The notes under the pieces were generated by a model that saw nothing but the letters and a program-made list of their open reading frames with translations, was not told the origin of the DNA and searched no databases. A stretch of DNA of 64,000 nt from Corticium candelabrum (lineage: Eukaryota; Porifera; Homoscleromorpha; Homosclerophorida; Plakinidae). Below, piece after piece: positions 12,301 to 21,733 of this stretch (its first letter is position 1; every line of letters begins with the position of its first letter). The stretch lies in the NCBI RefSeq assembly GCF_963422355.1, contig NC_085095.1, positions 5,045,327 to 5,109,326 on the forward strand. Direction: 5' to 3'. The position numbers and the translations under genes were made by a program.

Positions 12301-14236
12301 ATGCGCTAAATAGAGTACTGTACGCACTCTGTGAATCACTGACTGAACGAATGAACAAAAACGACCGGACAGACGGATGGACATTAGAATGCAGCGCATG
12401 CGCTCATTGTAAACGCTGGTGTTAATTATTTATTAACAGTATTAAAAGTTGCAAATTTTAGCAATGAAAATGACTGTAAAGGTTAATTAAGGAATATTCT
12501 AGACCCACTTCATGTGCTCGCACTGTAAAGAGCGTGACTGCATGGAGAGTCCTCACCAGAAAACAAAGTTGGTGATAGTGTATTACATATGGCAAACTTG
12601 TCTGAGCACTTATCTAAGAAGAATGCTGTGTCCGAGATACAAATCTTCTATCTTGACTAGACTAGCAAATTCAGAAGTTCTGTTAATAAGCTAACAACGC
12701 GTTTACAAGAAGCCTTGCTGCAGATTTTCAGTTTACTCCCTTAAGCTCTTGCCAACTTCTCCATTAATTAATTAATTAATTAAGAGCCATTATGTTGCAT
12801 AGAACCAGCAACCTTGATATTTCATTGCTGTAGCACCCCGTGGGGCGTCACTACAACAAGCAACCAACAGTACGAAAGTGTTGCGATCATGCAGCGCATA
12901 TTTTGCGACTGGTAATCTGATGTTCGAGGCTACCCGAATATATTCGAGAGTGGGAATCAATAGTTTGGCATGACTACACAAGATTTCAACCAACTAGTGC
13001 AAACAGCATTTCCCAAATAGCGTGGCAACGTAAACTCACTACGACACACTCTTTATAGAAATTTGAGAAACTATCTAGAGACAATCATGCATCTGCCCCA
13101 TCATGCAGTTTGACACTGTATACAGCAACCATGCATCTGCCCATCATGCACACCTTCAGACACTGCTGCTAGTACCCATAGCTTAATTAATTAATTTATC
13201 CGCACCTAAAACGCATTATTAGTATGTCATTCGACTATCCGCCACCTGTGGATGTGCCGAGCAGTCAGCTCTGCCTGCCTCACATGCAAGACCGCACTTG
13301 CAACATGCATGTAAATAGTAGAGAAGAATTTGTGAAACCAACTTGTCTTACCTCTTGAAATTTTACTTGCATTTGTTTCACCACTTGATAAAGATTTGTT
13401 AGAGTCGGATAAGAACTTTCCTTTTTGCAGATACCAAATAACAAACGATAAAACCAGTATAAAGCAAACAGTCCGCTGCCAGGCACCTAACAACACATGG
13501 CACCATAAAAGGTCACTTGTATGCCTAAATCTACTCACATGTACTATACCAAGATTTGTGAACGATTGTACTACAGAAAGCGTCATTCCTGACTGTCGAT
13601 AAGCAGCTATGAATCCAGCAATAACAACAATCACTGCAGCCACCCAAACGTACCACCAGAATACTTGATCTGTACATATAAACACACAATGATTGGATAC
13701 ATTCTATAATTAACCAATGACACGGTGATGGATATATTTGTATATTCAGGGTTTTCCTAGTTCCTTGAAGTTGTCTATAAACTAGCTGAAATCTCAAATA
13801 ACCTCTGCCTGGTAAAGCACTACCAACAGGCGTTAGCTGCATGCCCTGGGTCTCCCGGAATGTATTCTAACTATAACGCTAACGAAAATTTGCATGAGAG
13901 TGACACTACAGCCATTGATTGTACTTAGAGTTATCAAAATAGCGTTTCACTATCTAGTCAAGAAATATTATCAATTTCTTTCGATACCATATACCTACTA
14001 CATTTCTTTATAAAGTCTTCCCATGTAACCATCTTGAATGGCAAACTCAGTCATGCATATCTTAGACAGATATTTACACAAACATTCTACACCTAAATAA
14101 TTATACCGATATCTACTCACTACATAACTAAACCCCAAACCCTCATAAAGAAATAGCAATTTCTCTATATTAGTACACGTACCGCCCATGCCTGTTTTGC
14201 CGTGCAACATACTCCTGTTAGTCCTACGGTTAGCAT
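9307..14236 (-). CDS. Membrane-anchored NB-ARC/TPR (STAND, NLR-like) protein, left-arm copy
   Basis: Four exons: 14183-14236, 13824-13866, 13352-13669, 9307-11981. Splice phases are consistent (0, 1, 1), and the ATG at 14236 follows an in-frame stop. The product is about 1029 residues. The short N-terminus precedes two hydrophobic helices in exon 3 (WWYVWVAAVIVVIAGFIAAY and CFILVLSFVIWYL), then a Ser-rich SLSSGE juxtamembrane stretch. Exon 4 has a P-loop (GQAGIGKTT), Walker B (ILLVFDGCDE), a FTSR sensor, GVPLAVEQ and an MHD-like VHPLIQHLL. A helical TPR-like region follows, then a C-terminal helix (about 20 residues before SRATNV). The family acts as nucleotide-switched signalling ATPases; an immune role is inferred. 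Exon 4 is firm; exons 1-3 are predicted. The copy at 31954-36853 is about 94% identical. Confidence 0.85.
11982..13351. other. Third intron of the left-arm NB-ARC gene
   Basis: AT-rich intron of about 1.37 kb with (TTAA)-type runs and no recognisable internal gene. It is conserved in the right arm (32812-34175) at a similar level to the coding parts, as expected for a fairly recent segmental duplication. Confidence 0.6.
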
Positions 14237-15505
14237 TAGCGGTAAGTTTTATAGTCTTCCAAGTGGACAAGAAACAGCAAGACTTGGTATTTCTATGCAC
14301 AAGACAAGCGTTGCAACATAAATTTTAACTTAGTCTTGTGTAGCCAGACCCCGCCGCGTAATACTTTCGGGCGAAAATGGGTCTGGTGAACAGCCTTTGA
14401 TGTCGCTTTGTGCCGCGTAGACAGAAATCGACTATCTCAAAAGACCGGATTTGGTTTCTTAAACGCTTTACTAAAGACCAGATTGGTATGCAAGCAGTGC
14501 AATTTTTATCTCAATTAACTTCTCTTGTTTCGTAGAGAACAACTCCAAGACTACAGCTAGAGTCGCTAGTCGTTGCCGTTTGTGAAATCTGCATGTCTAC
14601 AGAAGCAATTCAACGCGGCCGCGGGAACGTTGACGTCGACAAGCTCCACGTCGTATACGTCTAGCGTTGTGCGCTCGTGTCACAACCGAGACTGAATGCG
14701 AACGCGTTACAGTTGTGAACTGTCACGTACAACTGTAACATTGTGACAGTTCACGTCTGTCAAGTCCCAATGTTACTCAAAATGAGGCGGGAGAGTCACG
14801 ACAGAGATCAGAAAGAGGTTGTATATGTCTGAAAAAGACGCAAAACAGACAAGAGCCGGGTCCTAATAAGGCCTCACCTGATTCGATACATCGCTATACG
14901 CGCTAGTGAAAGTTTTGAAAAGAAAACTTGTTGCTTTCGCTCTAGACTCACGTGGTTAACAAACGCCAAGACATCAAAGTAGCACCCCAGTGTCCCGTGA
15001 GACGTGATGACGTCGTTAGTGCCAAGCACGCCCGCATGAAAGGTCTACTAGGAACATACGCTTCCGGGGTCTGTACAACATTTAGTGGTCACAATTGTGT
15101 ATTTAACAGTCATTCTGGCATTCCCACGATTATGCTAAACGTCTGCAGACTATGTAATTTATTTGTTGGCCATAGCAACCGTAATACATTACAAATAGAC
15201 GGTAGAGTACTACTGTACAGTTGTGTTACAGCTATAGAGCAACACTACACGTGTCGTGGGAAGCATGAGGCGACTCAGTCAAGGACGCTACATACCAAAG
15301 CCGTTTAAACTAGTGCATACATATCTGCTACACTTGCTATATAGCCTACTGGCTCATTAGCCTGTTCTTCGCTGGGAAATGTAATTACCACAAATTCCGT
15401 TACAGAATTTAGTTATTGGGCGGAGAAACACACTTGTGAATAATTCGTTTCCTGTGCATGTGATCAAACGTTTTATATATAATTATCTACATACCCGGAT
15501 ATAAT
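14237..15505. promoter_or_regulatory. 5' flank of the left-arm NB-ARC gene
   Basis: Conserved in the right arm (30670-31953). It contains a CpG- and ACGT-rich block at about 14600-14690 and an interleaved palindrome at 14707-14754. Where the right arm has a TATAAATA, this arm reads TAGAAATA (around 14287-14294). The frame 14952-15308 is open here but interrupted in the right arm, so I do not call it a gene. Promoter function is inferred from position and conservation only. Confidence 0.35.
14707..14754. repeat. Interleaved inverted repeats upstream of the NB-ARC gene
   Basis: GTGAACTGTCAC (14715-14726) is repeated inverted as GTGACAGTTCAC (14743-14754). Overlapping with it, TTACAGTTGT (14707-14716) pairs with ACAACTGTAA (14730-14739). 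The first pair is perfect in both arms; the second is weakened by one change in the right arm (31433-31481). Confidence 0.8.
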
Positions 15506-15506
15506 C

Positions 15507-15596
<90 letters not shown>
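15506..15596. repeat. (CA)n microsatellite
   Basis: About 45 CA units. Together with the CA-rich tail at 16012-16042 it flanks a SINE-like insertion. The right arm has a single shorter interrupted (TG)n at 30619-30664 at the equivalent place. Confidence 0.95.
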
Positions 15597-15598
<2 letters not shown>

Positions 15599-16011
15599 GG
15601 ACAAATGTTAAGCCGTCCACGTCTCTCGACGTCGACCTTGAGGTGAGTTACGGAGATAGCTCCCTTTGCCTCTAGAGGTCCTCCATGCGCTACGTGGAGT
15701 CTTGGGGCCAGCGCTACACTCCACCTGCAGCAGAGGCACTGACAATGGCGCAGCTCTGGGACTGGACACCAGGGCCCACACGTCTACTGCATGATGTTGC
15801 TGCAAAGCCAGCGGTCTTGTCCACCCCAGTCAATGACCAGGTACTCATTTATACTCGTGAGTCGAGAGAAGCAAGTGTGGGTGAGTTTCTTGCTCAAGGA
15901 AACTTCGACAGTGGAGCCTCCACCGGGATCGAACCTTCAACCCTCATCACGGAATGCAAGATCCCGGATGTCATCACCAATGCTCTACCGTCTGCTCCAC
16001 GCCCCCTCCCC
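15597..16011 (-). mobile_element. tRNA-derived SINE-like element
   Basis: On the minus strand a tRNA-like head occurs. An A-box-like GGTAGAGCATTGG lies within about 15976-15993, and a good B box GGTTCGATCCCGG within about 15923-15936, preceded by a paired stem. The remainder to 15597 is unrelated to any gene here. The element sits inside a CA repeat in this arm only, so it either arrived after the duplication or was lost from the other arm. Target-site duplications are hidden by the repeat. The tRNA resemblance is clear; calling it a SINE is inference. Confidence 0.55.
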
Positions 16012-16167
16012 ACACACGCACATGCACACACACACACACACAGCTTTTTTATTTAACTTGCGCAGAAGCAGAGCAGTAAGGGTTCATCATGAAGATAGAA
16101 GTGTGGAAGTATCAAATTGGAAAAGGTGGGCGTAAGCGTGTAAAATGACACCACATCTAAGCTAGGC

Positions 16168-16490
16168 TATGTTCTGCTTTTACTTGAGTCATTGTAAGTG
16201 GTGCAGGCCACATTGTTAGGTCACTTCCTAGGACTAGTTGCCGCCAATATAATCTCTCGACTTTGTTCGGATTTTGATTGTAGATTTTCGTATGATTTTT
16301 ATAAACTGCCGTCTAAGTTAATGCTCCATGTTTCTGTCAATGCATGTTGATTGACAAGACTTATACGTAGCTGGGTTGCAAAGGTGCAACCATGCAGGTT
16401 GAGTACTCTGTAGATCGGTCTGATCTGACAGAGTCATACATCAATTATCGGACATTCCCCAATATCGGACACTGGCGTACGGAAACCAGA
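16168..16490 (+). repeat. Dispersed ~325-bp repeat, copy 1
   Basis: Nearly identical, in the same orientation, to 40905-41229. Both start TATGTTCTGC and include the terminal sequence of the fold-back element at 41.2-42.5 kb (AGAGTCATACAT, TATCGGAC motifs). This copy stops at ACCAGACGA, just inside that element's end. It sits exactly at the inner border of the left duplication arm. Confidence 0.85.
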
Positions 16491-16796
16491 CGAGGCGTAC
16501 TATCCCGATGGTCGAAGTCATCGTAATGCCTGAAAATCTATATCAAATAGGATAGTCATTGATTGCCGTGTGGACTACACAGAAACATGTACTTTGCTGA
16601 GCTCACCTGCCGAGTTGGTGGGCGCCCAGATGTGAGTAAAGACCCCACTTGCCCATCATGGAGGGGCATAACGACACATAATATATTTTGTTCATACCAC
16701 TACAGGTACATTGCTCTAGGCAAGACAAGATACATACACAAACAATAAATATAGATATTCATAGAAGAATAAACGTAGAAGGATAAACAAACATAA

Positions 16797-17094
16797 ATTA
16801 AGGGTTAATCCAGTTCTTGAAGTACATGTAGGACAACACCATGATTCTTGTCCTTGTCTCATTGTCCACTGATCGCCACAGATTACCTTGAGTATTCATA
16901 ATGAACCCGCTCACTAATTCATCATTAGAATGAACTGCTCTCCCTAGGAAAGACAGCTGGCTAACGTGCAATAGATCTAGAGCTTCCCTGATAGGTTCTC
17001 CAAGAGTTTCCCGCAAGGATGTTCTGTTTGAGATCCCTAGTCCTCTACGATACCCTCTTCTCCACGCTTGATGTAGTAAACGTTTGACACTCAT
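16797..17094 (-). CDS. Hypothetical small protein (98 aa)
   Basis: An ATG-initiated frame on the minus strand ending at a stop near 16798. The composition is protein-like (Arg- and Leu-rich helices, RRGYRRGLG, ending NWINP), but I recognise no family. It may be an exon, a remnant of a larger gene, or chance. It lies between the left duplication arm and the kinase gene, on the opposite strand to the latter. Confidence 0.3.
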
Positions 17095-17166
17095 ACAACA
17101 TTACATGTAAGGCCACCTGTCTCTAGCTACAGTAACTGTATGTACTCGCTCTACTCTTCTGAGTGT

Positions 17167-17176
17167 GTACTGGTGT

Positions 17177-17257
<81 letters not shown>

Positions 17258-17275
17258 TGTGTGTGTGTGTGTGCT
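17167..17275. repeat. (GT)n microsatellite
   Basis: About 50 GT units with a few interruptions, roughly 100 bp upstream of the kinase gene start. Confidence 0.95.
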
Positions 17276-17373
17276 CGCTCGCGCGCGGCCTCACATGTGA
17301 TTGTCTATCAGGTGATTAGATTGTCAGGTGACTAGTTATTTAATTAAAGTTTCAGTTTCGTATACGGGACTTT

Positions 17374-18640
17374 ATGCTACATGCTAATATTGAGATGGTT
17401 GACTTCACGAGTAGTCGGTCAACGATATTTAGACGGCGAGAAATCGTTTACAGTGAGGAATATGATTTTCTAGGTTCCGGAGGGTTTGGTATCGTCTATC
17501 GATGTCGGTTGGCGGAGTCTAGGAAAGTAGCGGCGGTCAAAGTTCTCAAAATGCGACACAGACTGCGGCAAACGTAGAAATACAGAGGTAGCTCAGGTGG
17601 CACAATCTGTATGTGTCTTGTTTATGTGCTTTAGGGAAGAAAATACTTTCGTTCGAGAGGCAAGCATATTACAACAGCTTGTTGATTGCCCGTATATCAT
17701 TCGTTTCTTGGGCTTGTGCATCGACCCTGGACATTATGCGATTGTTATGGAATACGTGGAGTTTGGAGATTTGGAGAACATGTTGCTTTCTGAAGTAGAC
17801 GACCATCCGGTCTTGAAGCAATGGAGGTGTCGCATTTGCATGGCTCTAGAACTTGCCAAAGGGATGGACTATTTACACAGTCTGCAACCACCGATTATTC
17901 ACAGAGACTTGAAGACAACGAATGTGTTGGTGGGTCGCAACTACCACTGTAAAGTGAGATCTAAATGTTGTCTTGTTTAGGAGTAAGGTTGTAGTTATAT
18001 CTGAAACTACTGACTTCTAGATCATTGATTTTGGGCTGGCCACAATTCGAGATATTTCAACACAATCAACAGGAAACACGATGGAAGGAACGTTAGCATT
18101 TACTGCACCTGAAATATTTAGTAGAACAGTTAAGAGGGAGAAGGAAAAGAAAGTTGATGTTTACGGGTAAGTCATTTGTACCTATGACATTGACAATGGG
18201 GTGGGTGTTAGGAGGATCAATTGTTGTATTATAGATATGCAATGATTCTTTGGCAGTTGAAGGAAATGAAGACACCCTATGGTTGTACATATTTTGTTCT
18301 TCTTATTAGTATATTAACATTGTTATCATTTCTAGCTGGTGAGTTACCTTTTGTCACACGAGTCAATGTTCTGGCTGGTCAGAGGCCTTTACTAAGTGAC
18401 GATGACTGTGTAGAGGGATATAGAGAGATCATTGTACGTTGCTGGGATGGACAACCTGACTGCAGACTACACTTCAAAGGTAAATCAAAATAATATTATT
18501 AGTTCAAACGTTTAGAATATATTCTTGTAGAGATCGTAACTATGATGGATGGAATCATGAGCAAAATTGGCACGGCAGCATTGACACCATCGCCTGATAG
18601 AGATGCTACAGCATTTGGTATCACTGCATCATTTGACAGT

Positions 18641-18739
<99 letters not shown>

Positions 18740-20457
18740 AAACAAGTGGTTACCAGGTATTTTAAAAACATGACAACTACTGTAATTGACATTACTCTAT
18801 ATTTTTTGAGTTTGTCTCTATACCGCTGTCTTACTTGTACGCACTCACTTGCAATCCAAATGGTGAAGATTGTGGTAAGGAATTTTATGTGTAATTACGT
18901 AAACACGTTTATCATATGCATACGGTGCTAGCTATAGTTCTATGTAAAGTAGACAATGATGGCAAGGACCGTACGTTATCATGAGAGACCATCCCATTCA
19001 ATAGCTTCTAGTTTGCGTCGGTGTCTGTCTGACTCGAGCCGCTTGACGTCAACACGCACATGCCATGTTTATAGGGGCCAAGGGCTACATTAATTAACAA
19101 CCCGTATATCCAGATACGTTTTTGTTGTGACGGAGCATTACAACCTAAAACCGTGCTATGGACAATATCATAATGCGAAATTTTGGCTCATTCTATCCAT
19201 ATCGTGTTTTATACATATTTCTGCCTCTATTTCGGGCAAATCGGCTATATTCGCGCCTGGGTGCTGAGCTGATAGGTCGATGATGATTGTACAACAGGAG
19301 TCAGTAGCTTTTAATGCTATACAGCAGTCACATGCAATTTTGGCCATGTGATGCACGCCGACTTGGAATTTCTTGACGCGTGACGACGCGTAACCGTCAC
19401 GTCTTGAGTCTTGAGCTCGTGTTTGATGACATAATCATGCCTCTTACGACGAACCGATAGCAGAAATTGTTTATTGTTTTAAAATAGCTGGCAATCAAAA
19501 GTTTACGATCCGACATTTACAAATTACTGTCTTGTTTCTGTCGTTAGCAGATCTCAAGCTCCAAGCTAGTTTGCCGATCGAGACTAGGTCGTCCAGTCCA
19601 GCAAATCTCGAAGATTTTGTGAGGGCAGCTGGTGATGGCAAGCTACTACAGATGATGAAGGCTCTTTGCCAGCTGAACGATCTGAACCAGCAGGACTCCA
19701 ACGGAGACGTAGCACTTTGCCAAGCTTCTAGAGGTGGACATCACGATATCTGCTCTAGGTTGGTGATGGAGTACAAAGTAAATGTCAACGCCAGAGACTC
19801 GCAGGGAAAAAGTCCTATCCATCACGCTGCAGCATGCGGACACGACAAGGTCGTAGAGCTGTTCGTTGACAATGGAGCCACCGTTGACGTCATAGACGAC
19901 GAAGGGTGGAGTCCTCTACACTATGCGACTCAAAGCGGAAGTCTGAACTCTGTTCGAGCACTTCTTAGGAAAGGAGTACCGTTGAACGCGCAAACTGCAA
20001 ACGGAGATACGGCAACGCACTTAGCAGTGCTATCAAGCGAATTCTCGCCTGAGGTACTCAAACAACTGAGTGGGTGGCCGGGAGTGAAATTAGATCTAAA
20101 GAACAAAGAAGGCGAGTCTGCACTAGATGTGGCCAAGAGAACTGGAAACAGGCAAGCTGTCGAACATCTTGATACCTCAAGCTTGTGTGGTGAGTAACTT
20201 AACTTACTTGCAACGAAGTTGATATCGTGCGTTATGCTAACCATGTAAATATTCAAATTGTCGTCTGAATTGCAGAAACACCAACTTTGAGCAAAAGACA
20301 AGAAATCATTCAAACTTCTGTGCAGTTGTCTGTTAGTAAAGTAAGCCGTCCTACTGCAGTACCTAGACGTAACAAGCCCACAATAAAACCACGACCAGCC
20401 ACTTGGATTTCAAGTCCGGAGCGCAACACTGTTGACGGATCTCGTCTTTTGTCACCT

Positions 20458-20519
<62 letters not shown>

Positions 20520-20808
20520 TGTGTGTGTGTGTGTTACCAAGAACGTAACGCGCGCAGCAAACGCACGACATCATGCGTTATGTCTACTCAACTCACGTCT
20601 CAACCTGACGGTTTTGTCTCTGCAGGAGTACTCACTTACGTCAAGAGCAAGTGGACGTCGTTCAGTGTGATAGCCATAGCGCTTGGAACGTTTCTAGTTG
20701 CGCTCTGGCTACACAGTCCTCTACTGGAGTTTGCTGCGACCGGCACTCTTATCTTGCTGGTGCTGCTAAGATTTCTGTTGAATTCGATTTCAAGTGGTGA
20801 ACGTACAG
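17374..20808 (+). CDS. RIPK/ANKK-like kinase-ankyrin protein with C-terminal membrane hairpin
   Basis: Nine exons with consistent phases: 17374-17573, 17635-17953, 18021-18166, 18235-18281, 18336-18479, 18531-18641, 19551-20189, 20276-20458, 20626-20808 (about 657 residues). The kinase domain is complete: GSGGFGIVY loop, AAVKVL lysine, an alpha-C Glu in FVREASILQQL, HRDLKTTNVLV, IIDFGLA, APE and DVYGYAMILWQL. This fits the TKL/RIPK group, predicted Ser/Thr-specific. Exon 7 holds about five ankyrin repeats (SPIHHAAACGHDKVVEL, SPLHYATQSGSLNSV). Exon 8 is a basic, Pro-rich linker. Exon 9 has two membrane helices, then NSISSGERT, ending at a phase-1 donor. The last exon is not found, because a LINE nest starts 250 bp on. 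Start could be M8 (17395). Confidence 0.85.
18641..18738. repeat. (GT)n microsatellite at an intron start
   Basis: About 49 GT units beginning at the 5' splice site of intron 6 of the kinase gene. The donor GT is part of the repeat. Confidence 0.95.
20459..20534. repeat. (GT)n microsatellite at an intron start
   Basis: About 37 GT units starting at the 5' splice site of intron 8 of the kinase gene; again the donor is the repeat itself. Confidence 0.95.
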
Positions 20809-21060
20809 GTGAGCAACATCGTTGGTGACTCTAGAGAGATAGACAGTGGCGTAGAAAGATGTTCGAGCGGGGGAGGGGGCTGGACCGTCGCGATGAGTAC
20901 GCAAAAACTACTTGGCTTAATTGTCAGACTGTAAGCAGATTTGCAAAGTTAGACAATTTCAATTCCTAAATACTAAAGAGGGGGCTTTCGTTTCCCGCTT
21001 TCTACCTTGGTACACACTGTCGACTATTCATAGGCCAGATCTCTATATCTCTACGTCTGA

Positions 21061-21098
<38 letters not shown>

Positions 21099-21592
21099 AA
21101 TACAAATATTTTTAAGCATTGTACTATTATACATATATTAACTGCAAATCACTATAGTGAAGTCTAACTACCAGCAATTACAAGCTTCTAAAATCTTCAA
21201 ATTACAGCTATACACGCACAAGAAGGAATACTAGTTAATAGAAAGTAGAGTTCAAGAGTCAAACAGTGAGAAACAGGTAGAAACATGATGATTACAATCT
21301 CCACAGAAGAAGCACTAGACCATAACGTGGACAAGGTAAGGCAGCGATAATTCAATGTAGACTAAAGCCATCAGAGAAAAAAAGGTTGAAAACTGAGGAA
21401 AGCAAATATACTAAACGAAGATGAAGAGGTCCTGGTCACTCAGGAGCAACAGCTACTTGCGTGAAAGACGCACTAGGCCACATAAACGTGGGAAAGGTAA
21501 GGCTTTGATCAATCCACGAAACATTGAAGCCATGCAAGAGATCAGATGAAGACAAATGTGATGACAGGAGAATCCCCGGAAGACGCACTGGC

Positions 21593-21593
<1 letters not shown>
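21099..21593 (-). mobile_element. LINE 3' fragment
   Basis: Non-coding piece ending (minus strand) in AAATATTTGTATT followed by GACA units, the same 3' terminus as the longer copies. It contains two diverged copies of a segment of about 150-170 bp (around 21310-21400 and 21455-21545). Confidence 0.6.
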
Positions 21594-21629
<36 letters not shown>

Positions 21630-21733
21630 GCCTGTCAAGAATCATTTATTTCTTACAATCACACTGTCTGCCTGTCTGTCTGCCTGTCTGTCTGCCTGTC
21701 TGTCTGTCTGCCTGTCTGTCTGCCTGTTTGTCA

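Larger units (their letters stand above)
8692..16171 (+). repeat. Left arm of large inverted duplication
   Basis: The reverse complement of this segment matches about 30490-37464 from end to end, through coding, intronic and intergenic DNA, with scattered substitutions and small indels. The outer edge is sharp: CAAACATGTCG at about 8691 corresponds to 37464, with unrelated DNA beyond. The inner edge is near 16171, where a dispersed repeat starts. This arm carries an extra segment of about 415 bp (SINE-like, 15597-16011) absent from the other arm. Confidence 0.93.

Noticed and set aside
13280..13486. Alternative reading of exon 3 with a 52-base intron (frame starting VPGSGLFALYWFY)
   Set aside because: It also gives a hydrophobic protein, but it ends in phase 0, while the NB-ARC exon acceptor needs phase 1. 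The read-through frame fits and is preferred; RNA would decide.
14952..15308. 118-residue frame in the left arm
   Set aside because: The equivalent frame in the right arm is interrupted, and no domain is visible; more likely upstream non-coding DNA.
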